NCBI GenBank assembly: GCA_027604705.1
Contig: JADHYV010000053.1
Location: 5,344-69,343, forward strand
DNA from: Allomyces arbusculus
Lineage: Eukaryota; Blastocladiomycota; Blastocladiomycetes; Blastocladiales; Blastocladiaceae
DNA length: 64,000 bases
Direction: 5' to 3'
Position 1 is the first letter of the stretch. The number at the start of each line of letters is the position of its first letter. A program made the position numbers and the translations under genes. Positions 10,359 through 21,640 of this stretch are shown here, one piece after another. Below the pieces are notes generated by a model. That model searched no databases. It was given only the letters and a program-made list of their open reading frames with translations, and was not told the origin of the DNA.

Positions 10359-11491
10359 TTACACGAGCACCGCCTGTCCTTCCACACACACTACACTCGC
10401 GGAGCTCAGATCACGCATTTCATTCTCCAAACGCGCCACAAGCACCCTTGCAACGCCGACGGCCAGCACGCGTAGCTCAAGCATCCGCGCCAAATCCAGC
10501 ACTTCGCGCCACGCGGCATCATCCGGCAGTTGACCCACATCTTCTCCACCTACAAATTCGTCCATCCACGGCGCGCGAGGGAACGTGTCCGTCCCAGGCA
10601 CCCACCCGCAATACGCATGCACGACGCAAATGAGCACCGCCACGGGGGACGCCGTGAGCGTCGGGTTCCGCGCATCCGCCCAGGGTCCACGGAACATCGC
10701 GTCAAAGAATGGCGACGCCCTCGCGAGGATCGAGCGCGAGACCCACAGCGTCAAGTCTGAGCCAGAGGGAATCAGCGCACAGTCGCTGACCGTGCTGTCG
10801 TTGAGGGTGGAGAGTGCATCGAGGTCGCGCGCGGACGTGGTGGGCGGATCCGCGATGACGGGTGTCGGCGATAAGAGAGGTTCAGCGGTATCCGGAGGAG
10901 TGCGCCACTTGAACGCGACACGCAACATTGGCCGCGTCACGCTCCCGGCCGCGTCGGTCTCAAACCGTGTCGCAAACGCGAGGCTCACGTCGTCGACGTC
11001 CTCGGTCGGCCAGCATGCCGATAGGGTCGATTCGGCTGACCCGGAACTGCACGACAGCGTGACGGTGCAATCAAGCACGAGCGGACGTCGCGTGTCGACC
11101 GCGGCGCGCGACGGATACACGTGGATCCCGACGCGTGCAGGCGTCAGGGAGTATGGGCGACCGTACGAGTCGTGGCTGCGGTGCACCGCGTCGTCTGCGT
11201 CGGGAGAGTGCGGTGGAGGTGGTTGCACGAAAAGGAAAAATCGGCCCCAGGGCGCCGTCGTCATGGGCGTGCACGCGCTGCGGGTGAGGTCGAGCGTCGA
11301 GTCGCATTCGTCGCTGTCCGACACATCGGCGGGCTCAAAATCGTAGACTTCGACGGGATAGAGCGTTTCGGGTGTCGATGGAGGCTCGGCAAGTGCGACA
11401 GGTTTCAACTAAATCGAGGTTCGAAGAACAGCGGGAGGGTCAGAACCGAGGTCGCGGAGCTCGCGGGATAAACGGGAGAACGGACCAGCAT
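10359..11491 (-). CDS. BTB/POZ domain protein (family copy 1)
   Basis: BTB/POZ proteins commonly act as dimeric adaptors, for example for Cullin-3 ligases; the role here is unknown. The main exon begins at a splice acceptor (TTTAG) just before 11408; the first exon probably starts at the ATG at 11491 (MLVRSPVYPA), although the donor is not certain. The roughly 200-residue N-terminal half is unrecognised. The BTB core follows: TVSDCALIPSGSDLTLWVSR, then SILARASPFFDAMF and a GWVPG segment, then WREVLDLARMLELRVLAV, the family BACK-like helix. It is the most divergent of the BTB genes in the window and has a high-GC, intact frame. Confidence 0.7.
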
Positions 11492-12248
11492 GGTGGACAA
11501 GCAGGGCACGGGACGCGTCGTTGCTTGCTGACAGGCGTGAAGAGGGAGAGAGAAAGGACGGGCTGGTACTCTTTCAGCGGAATTGGTGGGCGATATAAAT
11601 ACGGCCGACGCGCCCACATCATCATCGCGGCCCCGGACCGACTGTCGTCGTTCGCACACTTGTGATTTCTTGCTTCTCACCCAAGCACAAGGACCCAGGC
11701 AGGAGACGCGCCTTGGCCATCACGTCCGCGAAATAAGCGCCAAGAACCGATTGAGGATCGAACACAAAACGTGCTTGGTGCCCGGGCGCAGACCTGAAAG
11801 TCGCGGAGGGTGTTTGCACTTCGCGCGTGCATCTTGACGTTGTTCGTGTGACTTGTCCAAGGCATCAAACCGGATCGGTTCGCTGGCTTCGAATGGTGCC
11901 GGGGACAGACGCGATAAAGTGGTTGTCATGCATTTCAGACGCGTTCATTGCGGTGAGCTCCGATGGATGGCGACCTGGTAGAGCAGTTGGCGACTCGTGG
12001 CGACATCAAAAGTCAGTTGGCAGAGCAAACCAGAAAAAGCATCGTCCAGAAGCAGCAAATGGTGGAGTGCAGGCGCTTGCAGCTAACAAAGGCCTAGCAA
12101 CACCCTGCGTGACGGCAGGTGACTAAGGCGCACATTCTGTCTCGCGTGTCCCGCACGTCCTCCACCACCTCGTCGGTCAGGGTTGCGAGCCGCCCCGCAC
12201 CGTTGGCGATTTGCTCGAAAAGAACCAGCAACAACGACACTTCCAAAC
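11492..12248. other. divergent intergenic region of BTB copy 1 and RIX1
   Basis: 757 bp between divergent starts. A TATTTATA-type element occurs at 11592-11601 (read on the minus strand), about 100 nt upstream of the BTB start. No gene is supported inside. Confidence 0.45.
11592..11601 (-). promoter_or_regulatory. TATA-like element upstream of BTB copy 1
   Basis: TATTTATATC on the minus strand about 100 nt upstream of the proposed start at 11491. The weak consensus makes this tentative. Confidence 0.35.
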
Positions 12249-14500
12249 ATGGTCGCCTCGCCAGCCAACTTGCCCACCCTGTGGGCCGTCCTCCTCGATG
12301 GCTTCTCATGGTCGCCAACCGCAGACTCTGCCGCCGAACTGCTTTCGCGCGGCCAATCTGCACTCCAGCTGATCAAGGCGCACCAATTGCTCAAGATTAC
12401 GACGACCGCCGCAGAGAATGATGCAGCACTGCGCCAGATCCTCGCCAAATGGCGCGCGGCCGTGAACGGTTTGGTCCACGCCAAGTCGGCCCCCGCCCGA
12501 GCTGTCGGCATGGCCTTGGCAGCCGTTTGGATGGAGCAGGCGTCGTTAGTCTTGTCTACTACGGGCAGTGCCTGGGCGAGTGCGTGGTTGGCCACCGTCA
12601 CGGTTTGTATCCTGTCTGGTTTCGTCGTGAGAGAGCGATCCTGCCACGATCCTGATCACTTCAATTACAAATGATTCGACAGCGTCCCTCGGACCCGCGT
12701 CCGCTCCGACACCAAGCCACAGGTGCCCTGATCACCCTCTTGCGCACGGCACGCGCCATGCCAGACCTGTCGCGCGACGTGGTCACCCCCACTGTCCCAA
12801 AACTTGTCGCGGCGCTCGTCCAGCACACCGACCTGGCCGTCCCAATTCGCCTGCAGGCCCTCACGGACCTCCTCGCCGCGTTCCCTTCGGCGTGCCGGTC
12901 GGCGATTGACAAGATCCGTGTGCTCTGCCTGGCCCAGCTCGACTCACACGTCAATGACGCATCCAAGTGCTACGCGGGGTCGCTCGCCGTTGTCGCTGCC
13001 CTCACCAAAGGCTCCGGTGCAGCCCGCCTCGACGCGGCGGGCCAGTGGACGCATGCCGTGCGCGCGACCGTCGGGTCGATGCACGCGACGCTCGACGTTT
13101 TGCTCGAGGGCGTCGACGAGGACTGGGCGACGTCCGCGGACACCCCCACGCTCACCCTCCAATCCCTCTCCACCCGGATCGATGCCAACACGTACCGAGT
13201 TGCCATCGCGCGGGTCGAATCGCTCGCAACCCTCCTCTCCACCATCGTGCGCCACCCGGTCCCAGCGACCTCCCTCGCCCTGCCGGCTACAATCGTCATG
13301 GACCTGGCCGCGCGCATTCTCGCGGCCTCCGCCGCGTACCACGACCCGTCCCGCGCGCAGTTCGCCGTCGCATACGGCCCCATTCTCCGCTCGCTCGCCG
13401 TGGGCCGTATTCTCCGCAACTCCCTCCTCGCCTCCTTCCCGCCGCGCGCGCGGCACGCGCTCGCGCCGCACGCGTACACGCTCGTGACTTTGACGCACCG
13501 CGCGCTCGCGTCCGCGACCCCCGGATCACTCGACCTTCTCGCGGACCTCGTCGACGCCGTCGGGTACCCCGCGTGCGACCGGATCTGGACCGCCAAATTC
13601 CCCGGGCGCACGACCACGTTTGCGGCCGACCTGGCCGACCAAGTTCGCGCCGGCTCGTCCGCGGCAGTGCGCGTCGTGCACGCGGCGCTCGCGGCGCACG
13701 GCGCGCGGATCCCGACGTACGTGCGCGCCCCGTGGGACCAGGCGCTCCTGGCCCGTGCGCTGGACGGGGATAAGTGTGACTTGGTTGCGGACGCGCTCGT
13801 CGTATCGGCCGCGCACCCATCTGTGGTCGCGGCGCGCGGGGTCGGGGCGTACCGGATCGCGCCACTGGCGGTGACCGCGGTCATCGACCGCCGGGTCGGG
13901 TCGACAGTGGGGGCCGCCGCGATGGACGTGGTCGCGCATCCGCGGTACGTCGTGGGTGCGGCGCCGGTGAAGGTGGTGTTGGAGAAGGGTCAGGTGAAGC
14001 AGCAGTCGGTGGAGCAGGTGGCGGAAAAAGTGGATCGGATGGTCGTGGACCCGATGGTCGCGGCCGCGCAGGCGGTTACGGTGGCGAGCGCCGCGACGGT
14101 GGTGGCTCCCGTCGCACCGACGCCGGCGCCGGTTCAGAACGTGGTGAAGCCAGTGGTGGTGAGTCTCGCGGCGCCGACGGTGGTGCCGGCGCCAACGGTG
14201 GTGCCCGCGCGGAGTGTCGTGCCACCACGCACAGCTGCTCCCCCGCCCGTTGTTGCGGCATCCGCTGCGCCGACGCCTGCCCCGAATATGTCAAAGCCCG
14301 ACTTTGCTCCGGCACCCGCTGTGCCCGCGCGCGCGGCCCTCGTGCAGAACGACGACGTGGAAATGACCGAGTCGTCATCGCGCCCGGACGGCAAGTCGGC
14401 CGACGGGGATGCGGACGACGACGACGACGATGACGAGCTGCTTGATGTGGAGATTGTGGATGCCGGCCCGGATAGCGACGACGACGATATTTCGGTTTGA
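12249..14500 (+). CDS. RIX1: Rix1/PELP1-like pre-rRNA processing protein
   Basis: Probable scaffold of the Rix1 complex (Rix1-Ipi1-Ipi3) that acts in ITS2 processing and late pre-60S maturation in the nucleoplasm. Exons 12249-12602 and 12683-14500 give about 723 residues; the 80-nt intron runs GTTTGT...ACAG. The N-terminal half is all-helical and HEAT-like, with LVQHTDLAVPIRLQALTDLL and YAGSLAVVAAL resembling the RIX1 N-terminal domain. Residues after about 430 become a Val/Ala/Pro-rich low-complexity linker, and the end is strongly acidic (DDDDDDDELLDVEIVDAGPD), as is usual in Rix1/PELP1. GC is very high. The assignment rests on overall architecture rather than a single diagnostic motif; another HEAT-repeat nuclear protein is possible. 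Confidence 0.7.
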
Positions 14501-14724
14501 CGATCCAACACATCAAGTTGGTTGTGTGAAGCAGCTTGAAGCGACGCTCCGACAGAACAAAAGTGCGTAATGACGGCAGTGGAAGAGCACATGTACTCGA
14601 TTCCGGGAGGGGCAAATAAACAGGAAAGAAGATAAACACCAGGCCGTGCGCAACCGCAACTGCAACACCCACCCGAACTCGACGCGAAAAAGGGAACGAT
14701 ATCAATGGCCTCCACCCGACGGCC

Positions 14725-15713
14725 TTACAACAGACTGCCCGGGCCGAGGTTGGCGCCCGTCAGGGACGAATTTTGGCGCTCCTGGTGCTTGAGGCCCGCG
14801 ACGGCTACACGATGGCAAGATCCAGGTCAGTAGAGCTCGAAAGCGACGCGGATCGTGGGAACCCGAGGGATCGTACCGTAGCAGAACGACGAGAAGAGCG
14901 TGCTCACGGCGGCGAGAATGAGCAAGACCGACGTGCTGCTCTCGCGCAGCGACAGCCACATGACGATCGAGAAACTGGCAACGGTGGAGGTCCATCGTCA
15001 GCGCCAAGAGCAAGATGGGTTGTTAAGCCCTAGGTGAGCGTACCCGAGGTACAGCGCGGCGCGGAGGTAGTTGCCCTCAAAGTACTTGACAAACGCCTGA
15101 CTGTGGACGCGAAAAAAGTAGAGCCGTGAGCTTCTTGATCTAACACGACGATCGACGGCACAACACACGTACACGCGCGGGCCCGTCGGGCAGCATCGCT
15201 GGAAAATTGGGATTTCGAGCAGGATCATGATGAAGGCCTCGATCCTATCAACGTTACACGGTGCAGTATCGTCAGCACAGCACTCTCCGCCCGACCGCAT
15301 CGCGTAGATCCGAGTCAAATACGCACCACGCGAGGAGCGCAAACAGGATCAAGGACGAAATAATGTTGAGCAGACCGCCAACCACCAAAAAGATGATCGA
15401 CAGCATGCCACCCCTACAATCGCAAGCCGAGCCGAACAACACACGTCATATGAGCACAATGGGGCTCTCGAAGGTTCGGCAGTTGGGCGCGCGCCGCCTG
15501 AACGCCGCCCGACAGGTGCTCGACCGCTCCCATGAGAGAGAGTGCCGCAGTCAAGCAGCAGCAGGTCCCTTGCGCGTCGCATAAGGGATGCGATCGAGCC
15601 CGTTCCTGCGCGTCGGGGATCGAGCAGCACGCGCGCGCGTGCAACGTCGTCGACACGCACCACTGGGCGTAGATGGTGCCGTTGCCCGACTTGAGTTCCT
15701 CGACGAAGCCCAT
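14725..15713 (-). CDS. TVP18: Golgi membrane protein Tvp18 (Flower-like)
   Basis: Small Golgi/late-secretory membrane protein, related to animal Flower/CACFD1. Six exons: 15713-15661, 15413-15327, 15244-15173, 15100-15044, 14974-14877 and 14804-14725 (447 nt, 148 residues, the usual Tvp18 length). Donors are GTGCGT or GTACG(T/C), and acceptors (T/C)AG. The spliced product starts MGFVEELKSGNGTIYAQWGG and has four hydrophobic segments: MLSIIFLVVGGLLNII; IEAFIMILLEIPIF followed by the family motif CPTGP; YLRAALYLGFSIVMWLSL; and TSVLLILAAVSTLFSSFCY. It ends AVAGLKHQER and a Ser/Gly-rich tail. Five introns in about 1 kb make it the most intron-dense gene here. The assignment is firm because every splice restores a conserved Tvp18 block. 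Confidence 0.9.
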
Positions 15714-16242
15714 GGTGGATAGTTGGTTGGTTGGTGGGCAGGTTGGTGGGGAGTTGCAGCGAGTTGCGCGCGGTGAAGCGGAGAGAGCGATCCAGCAGCA
15801 AGACGACGATGCCGATGAGGACTGGCAAGCGCGAGCCTGCAGAGGGTGCGGATCAAGAGGATGCCGGACGGGACCCGAAGGAAGAGGTGCGTTAGAGTGC
15901 GGCAGGCAGGTGTCTGCTGTCGGCAGCTTGGCCGGCTCCGCTTGCCAAGTCAACGTCGTGCGAGTCGCAGAACGGCCGAAAGACAGGGACCGCAGAGCGG
16001 CCACGTGCTTCACTCGCTGCCATACCGTGGTTTACGCGTGATTTTCTGCGAAACAGAGCGAGACACATGTTTCGTTCCAATCGCTCCAAACCGCAACGTT
16101 GCTCCTGGCCGCTGCTGTCTGCTATTTTACTGGCTTTGCTGCGACGTTCCGAACGCCCCACCCGCTGCATTTCTGCGTCCAACGGCCCATTTCAGACTGC
16201 AACTCAGTTCAACTCCCGTCCAACCCCCACTGCAAGAGGAAG
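15714..16242. other. divergent intergenic region TVP18 / BTB copy 2
   Basis: 529 bp between divergent starts. No gene or clear TATA box was recognised. Confidence 0.4.
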
Positions 16243-17449
16243 ATGTCGGAGCTGGTAATGTCGCACAGTCCTGCATCGCAGCTCCATCGTACAGCACGAC
16301 CCTGACCGAATGTTTTCGACCTGGCGATTGTGTCCTTACTCCAACTAGTTTTCGAGCGCCCAAATTGTGTCCGAAGACGGCCGCAACTTCAAATTTCGGT
16401 TTGAACCGCCTTCAAGCGGCACTTTTTCGCTCTTCTCAAGTCGGCCGTCAAGCGGTTGTCAGCCGCTCGTGTCATCGACAATTGTCAAATCGAAATTCGG
16501 CTTCTCGCTCTTTGTCTTTCTCACGCCAGCATCGACCCTGCCCCTGGAAGCGTCCGTGCAAGATTCGTATGGCAACACAGTGGGGAAAAAAAGCAACTTG
16601 GAGCTTGGCGTGTGCATCTTTTGGGGGCGGGCCGCGTCGATGCCTTCAGTCCTAGAAGGCAAGAAAATCATGGTGTTGGGCACGTTTGGGTACGCGTGGA
16701 CCATGTCGAACGGGTACACCAGCACTGGGCAACGCATTGGCTCTCATGCATTCATTGCAGATGTTGTCGCGACTCAGACGGGGGTTTGTGCAGTCGCCCT
16801 CCTGAACGATGTGGCGACCTCGAACAACAATTCCATTAGCAACGCCTCGCTCGATTTTTCCATCACTCTGACGCCCATCGACCCTCCCGCGTTGTGCATT
16901 GATCAGTCCCTGTTGGTACCGCACTCACTCGGGTTTCTTGCGTTCCTCAACGATCCGACTCTCTGCGACTGCTCATTCCTCGCCAAGGACGCGCTGGAGC
17001 CGCTGTACGCGTCGCGCATGATGCTTGCCCGCTCATCTCCATTTTTTCGCACGATGTTCTCGGGTGACTGGGCCGAGTCGGCCAATGCCAAGGACCCAAT
17101 TTCGTTCACGTCGTGGCACGCGGCCGCCGTCGCGCTCACGTTCATTCACATTTACTCGGGCTGGTTGCCCGGTACGCCACTGCCCAAGGGCGCGCGCAAG
17201 CGCGTGCGCGCCTTCGCGTGCGACCCGGACACGCTCGAGTATCCGACGTGGCGCAACATGTTTGAGCTCGCTCAGATGCTTGAGCTTAAGGCGCTAATGC
17301 TCGCTATCAACCGGAAGCTCGTCACGTTGCTCGAGGATCAGTTCCAGGAGCTCAGGGCGACCAAGGCGACGTGTGGTGTCCGTGACGAGGATTTGGAGAG
17401 CGACGGGGAGGTGGAGAGTGGGCTCGCCGAAACCCTCGCTGCAGCGTGA
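16243..17449 (+). CDS. BTB/POZ domain protein (family copy 2)
   Basis: Best-preserved member of the local BTB family. A 12-nt first exon (ATG TCG GAG CTG, 16243-16254) is followed by a GTAATG...CTAG intron and a main exon 16349-17449, which together give MSELFSSAQIVSEDGRNFKF. The first 180 residues are beta-rich and could be a diverged MATH-like region, but no MATH motif was recognised. The BTB begins at FLNDPTLCDCSFLAKDALEP and continues with LYASRMMLARSSPFFRTMF, SGDWAES and the family IYSGWLPGTPLP block. The BACK-like part is YPTWRNMFELAQMLELKALM. It ends with a short acidic tail. Neighbouring remnants at 17829-19300 derive from the same family. Function is unknown. Confidence 0.75.
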
Positions 17450-17828
17450 AAAGGTCGGGCTCACCGTGTTGTCTGGTTGATTTTTTAATATTCTTTGTTG
17501 GTATCGGTTTTGTTTGTGAATCCTATCGGTGTATTTCTGCAACTTCACCAAGCTTTTTCTCCCATTTCACTTGAAGCACGTTCCGATAGTTCCAATGCAC
17601 AATGTCGGAACGAAAGACATAATGGGGTTTCTCTCAAAAAAAAATTTGATGCTTTCTTTGCCACGGCCGCTGATAGCCAAGTGAAACCAACATCTCATTC
17701 TGTGCACGAAAGTGACCTGTTGACGCTTGTGTTTTGTCCGCGATCGTTTCGACTACACCCTTTCCCCCTGCGTTCTTGCATCTTATTCCCGATTTCGACA
17801 AGAAAGCCGTTAGTGCGCTGATGACACT

Positions 17829-18318
17829 TTGCGCGCCCATTGCTCAATTTTGAGGTGGGTGAAGCTTGTGCAGACGGAAGCAAAGCTGATACCGGTTGTG
17901 TCAGTTGGTGACCAAGGCCTACAGTTTGCAGACACACTGACGTTTCGGTTCCATCCGACCAACTCAATGCAGCCAAGTCGGTGTCGCGTCCGTGTTGTGA
18001 GCAATATTATTATACCACTGGTTGCCGCCCCGAAACACGACACGGCTGGTTCCGTGACGCCCAGTCGTGTTTCTGCATCGCTGCGTGGACTGAATTTTTG
18101 CACTCAATGTGTTCCTCAAGCATGGGAAGCGAATGATCAATTTGTGAACTTTCATGCGAGCCCAACTGATGCCCTCAAATACAAACATGGTATGGCGCAA
18201 AATGATTGAGCTGGCGCTGCTCGAGCTAAATCCGCTCACTCTCACCGTGAACCGGCGGCAAATCGAAGTGATTCAGTCGCAGCGCTCAACACATCGACAG
18301 ATGTTATATCGGACGAGA
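17829..18318 (+). pseudogene. BTB family remnant (copy 2b)
   Basis: Only the C-terminal BACK-like block is readable: WRKMIELALLELNPLTLTVN followed by RRQIEVIQ (about 18186-18280), matching WRNMFELAQMLELKALMLAI of copy 2. Upstream sequence from 17829 is AT-richer, and the BTB core is missing or scrambled. Probable decayed tandem duplicate of copy 2. Confidence 0.6.
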
Positions 18319-18689
18319 GCGATGAAGAATTGCTTTGTTCTCCAGCCGCCGCTCTTTTCCTCCGATCCAGTCAATTTAGTTTTCGAACTTATTCTACTAT
18401 GTCCACCGTTCTCCTACCCTCCGTTCATGACGCTGCACTTTGACTGCCTTTCGTTCTTGCAGACCGTCCATCCTACGTTCATGCTTCAAAAGCGTTAACA
18501 GTCATGCTCAGCGCGGTAAAACATTTGAAAGTACCTATTAATTTCCACGGCGCGAAGCCGCCTTTCCAGCCTTAGATCTTTTCTTCGCTGGCTGACTCGG
18601 ACAATCTGCCCTCCCACTATGCGCTCTTAGTGCCCTGGCCTCTAATTACGACTTGATGGTAGATGAACCTCTCCCACGACGTGCAAAGG

Positions 18690-19300
18690 GTATCATTCCC
18701 TCCTTGGATTTCATGCATTGGGTCGGACCAGCGAAGGACTGAGAAGGCCGCCAATCACATGTGTGGGTCGAAAAAATGCCAAGGATGCGCCCGGTCCGCT
18801 CTACGTGTCGCGCACCACGCATTCGAATGCGTTACCATTTTTCCGCACCATGTTCAAGGGCGAATGGGCCGATTCGCGCTAGGGCACCGATACGTCAATC
18901 CAATTCACGACATGGCATGCGCCCGCCGTGGCACTCGCGCTCATCCACATCTGCTCGGGTTGGTTGCCGGGGATGGCGCTGCCTAAAGTAACCAAGCGGC
19001 TCGTGCGCGAATTCTCGTGTGATCCAGACTCGCTCAGGTATCCAGTTTGGCGCAACCTGTTTGAACTGTCGCAAATGCTCGAGCTCAAGCCGCTCACGCT
19101 CGCCGTGAACCGCCAACTTGTCAAGATGCTCGAGACACAGTACCTCGATCTGATGAACGCCGAGGCCGCTCCAAAGTATGTGTTTTCGGACGAGAGCAGA
19201 GCGACGACGACGAGGCCGAGCTGTCGTGCGGCGAAGAGGAGGTAACCAAGGGCCCGGATCACGTCGAGCAGGAAGCAGCGGATGCTGCCGTGTAGGCGGG
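18690..19300 (+). pseudogene. BTB family pseudogene (copy 2c)
   Basis: Readable pieces are FRTMFKGEWADSR (about 18838-18880), then an in-frame TAG, then IQFTTWHAPAVALALIHICS and GWLPGMALPK, then YPVWRNLFELSQMLELKPLT, ending near LVKMLETQYLDL. The N-terminal half of the BTB is degraded. The last 300 bp stay open and very close to copy 2, which suggests a duplicate that lost function fairly recently, or whose C-terminal half has been kept similar by conversion. Confidence 0.7.
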
Positions 19301-19911
19301 TCGCAGCGTGTCTTCGGATATCGCTCAAGCGCGATCGTTCGCTGTCGCCGGCCACTGACCAGAGACGAGGCTTGCGTGTTGGCAGCAAGTTTTCGTATTT
19401 TCTTTCTGGCTTTTCTCTTCCGCTGTAAGTTTTCTCAGACAAATAGGTCACCATGTTCCATCTTGTCCACCGGATTGCCAGTGTTCAGTCTTGAGCAGGC
19501 TGGTTCTTGACGTGACCGGGTCTCTCGCAGTCCATGCCTGGGCACCGTGAACTATGCTTGGGCCGACGGTTGCAAAAAAAGGCCTGAATGGAACGACTGC
19601 TGCAAGAACTATTCCGACGACAAGAACGTATAACAATGGGTCGTAAGTCACAGATAAGAATTCTCGGAAGAAGCGATAACAGATGCCCCGTCCACTTCCG
19701 TTCCCTGCCCTTGCTCCCCCAGCCGCACGTCCAGACCACTGCTAACCATCAAAACCTCACAACACCCAGCGACCGTCTCAGCGACGCATCGTCCCCGACC
19801 ATCACGGTGGCACGACCCGTGCACGCAAATCTACCACAGTCGGCCCTTACTGCGATTCCGCACACCACCCTTCACCGCCGGCCCCTCCGCTGCGACCGAC
19901 GCAAACGTCGA
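19301..19911. other. intergenic region
   Basis: 611 bp without a recognised gene. An open frame on the plus strand (from 19588) runs into the FG segment antisense and has no domain. Confidence 0.35.
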
Positions 19912-21640
19912 TTATCCCGCCGCCGGCCGGAAAATCGGCGGCAAGTCCGTCGTCGTGACCGCCGACAGGCTCTGCGGTGCAAACGGCCAAGCGGGACTCG
20001 ACGGCGTCACGCGCGGCCGTGTGAACGTCATTCCCGACACGTAGGACGTCTCCGGTTCGGGCGTCGACAGCATCGGCTGCGCGACGTCGGGCTCGGCCTC
20101 GGATACGGATTCGTTGGCCAAGTCGATCAGGGGAATGGAAGAGGAGGATGAGGTGTCGGTGTTGGTCCAGCCCGACAGACTCGACTCGTCGGGTTCAGGC
20201 GGCGGCGAAACCGAGTTCGGTTCGGCCGAGGTCAGTGACGCAGGCGACGCGGCTGGACCAGCGGCGGCTTGTACGCCGGCCGATTCCGCAGTCGGGTCCG
20301 TCGATCCACACGAGCTCACGGCCGCCAACGTGTCCATGAACCGCCCGCCTGCCCAGCTCGAGTCATGGAGTGCGGTGACCGCAAACGAGCCGAAGGCGGA
20401 GAGCCCGGCGCCGAAACCCGATGCGCTCTGCAGCCCGTGGATACAGCTGCAGAAGTAGCCAGTGCGGGGGGTGAGAGCATCGTCGCGGGACGCGCAGCGC
20501 CGAAAGAAGAAAGAAAAAAAAACAAACGTACCCGCCAATGTGTTTGGCGCGGTCGTGGTCGTGACGCCAGAGGTCGCGGGCGCGGCCGTGGAACCAGTGG
20601 TAGCGGCAGGTGCCGTGCCAAATGCAAACGTGCTCGTCGGCGGGGTGAGCGAAACCGCGGGCCCATCTGGGGCGGGAGCTGAACCTGCCGCCGCGACACA
20701 GGTCGCGTCAAACAGGCACGCCCACCGACGAGCTTGCCGTGCTCGCGGGCGTTGGAGAGGACGCCGTCAGCGCTGGTGCGGAGCCAGAACTCGCAGCTGC
20801 GGGACGACCCGCACCGGACGAGGGCGTGCGTGGATGACACGCTTGCCGTGGCCATAGGTGTGGGCGTGGTCAAGCGGCGGGGCTAGTCGCAGCAAATGCG
20901 GATGCGCTCGCTGACGAGCCAGTTGTGGCCGTGGCGCCAGACTTCGGACTCAACACGGCTTGACGCGGCAAAACTCTGAGCTTGCGTCTGTCCATCGACG
21001 CACTTGACGGGCTCGTGTTTGCAGGCACAGAAGGCGCTGGTGCCGGCGCTGCACTGGTCGCCACGAGACTCGCGGTGGCAAATGAAAACGTGGTCGTCGA
21101 CGAGTTTGCGGCGGTGGTGGGCGTCGGGAGTGCTTGCGCGGGGGCCGAGCTCGCCGCTGCGGGTTGCGTCGCGGCACACGAGAACGTGGTCGCCAAAGAG
21201 CTTGCCGGTGTCGGGGTCGTCGGCGCGGGAGTCGAGCTCGCGGCCGCAGGACGCAAATAAAAACGTGCCCGTCGACGAGGCCGGTGCTGAAGTGGTCGTG
21301 AGCAGCGGCGCAGCGGCGCTAAACGAGAACGCAGGCGCAGTCGTACCCGCCAATGCACTCGAGACCGTGGATCCCCTCGTCGTGGTCGGTGAGCTGAACA
21401 GCGAAAGTGGTAAATGAAAAACTGCTGCCTGGCGTTGTGGCGGCCGTTGGGGACGAAGGTAACACGTTCGCCGTCGACGCGAACGAGAATTTGCCTCCCG
21501 TGCTCGGCGCCGAAGATGATGAAACTTGCGACAGCGGCATGTCAAACTGGATCGAAGACCAAGTCAACGAACTCGAGGCGCCAAACGAGAACCCAGACGC
21601 GGGTGTGGGCGTCAGGAAACCGAACGCCGTCGGCACTGAG
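19912..21640 (-). CDS. FG/FSF-repeat (nucleoporin-like) region downstream of BTB copy 3
   Basis: A long Ala/Ser/Thr/Pro-rich low-complexity stretch studded with FG, FSF and FXF motifs: TAFGFLTPTPASGFSFGASS, GGKFSFASTANVL, SSFSFTT, PAFSFSAAAPL, TTFSCAAT, TTFSFATAS, TSTFAFGTAPAATTG and, near 20400, SASGFGAGLSAFGSFAV. This is the composition of an FG-nucleoporin disordered domain, which binds karyopherins at the nuclear pore. Repeats switch frame several times, so either introns are missed or small indels have accumulated. A possible intron (GTACGT to GCAG) lies around 20460-20535. The final frame ends with stop 19912. It lies directly 3' of, and on the same strand as, BTB copy 3, and may be the C-terminal part of that gene or a separate gene. 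Confidence 0.5.

Noticed and set aside
12970-13884. Antisense and alternate-frame open readings inside RIX1
   Set aside because: They overlap an intact spliced gene with the expected acidic C-terminus and have no family features.
21000-21420. Plus-strand open frames with Val/Ala-rich repeats (for example 20982-21260)
   Set aside because: They are the reverse complement of the FSF/FG repeats, which make better biological sense on the minus strand next to the BTB gene.
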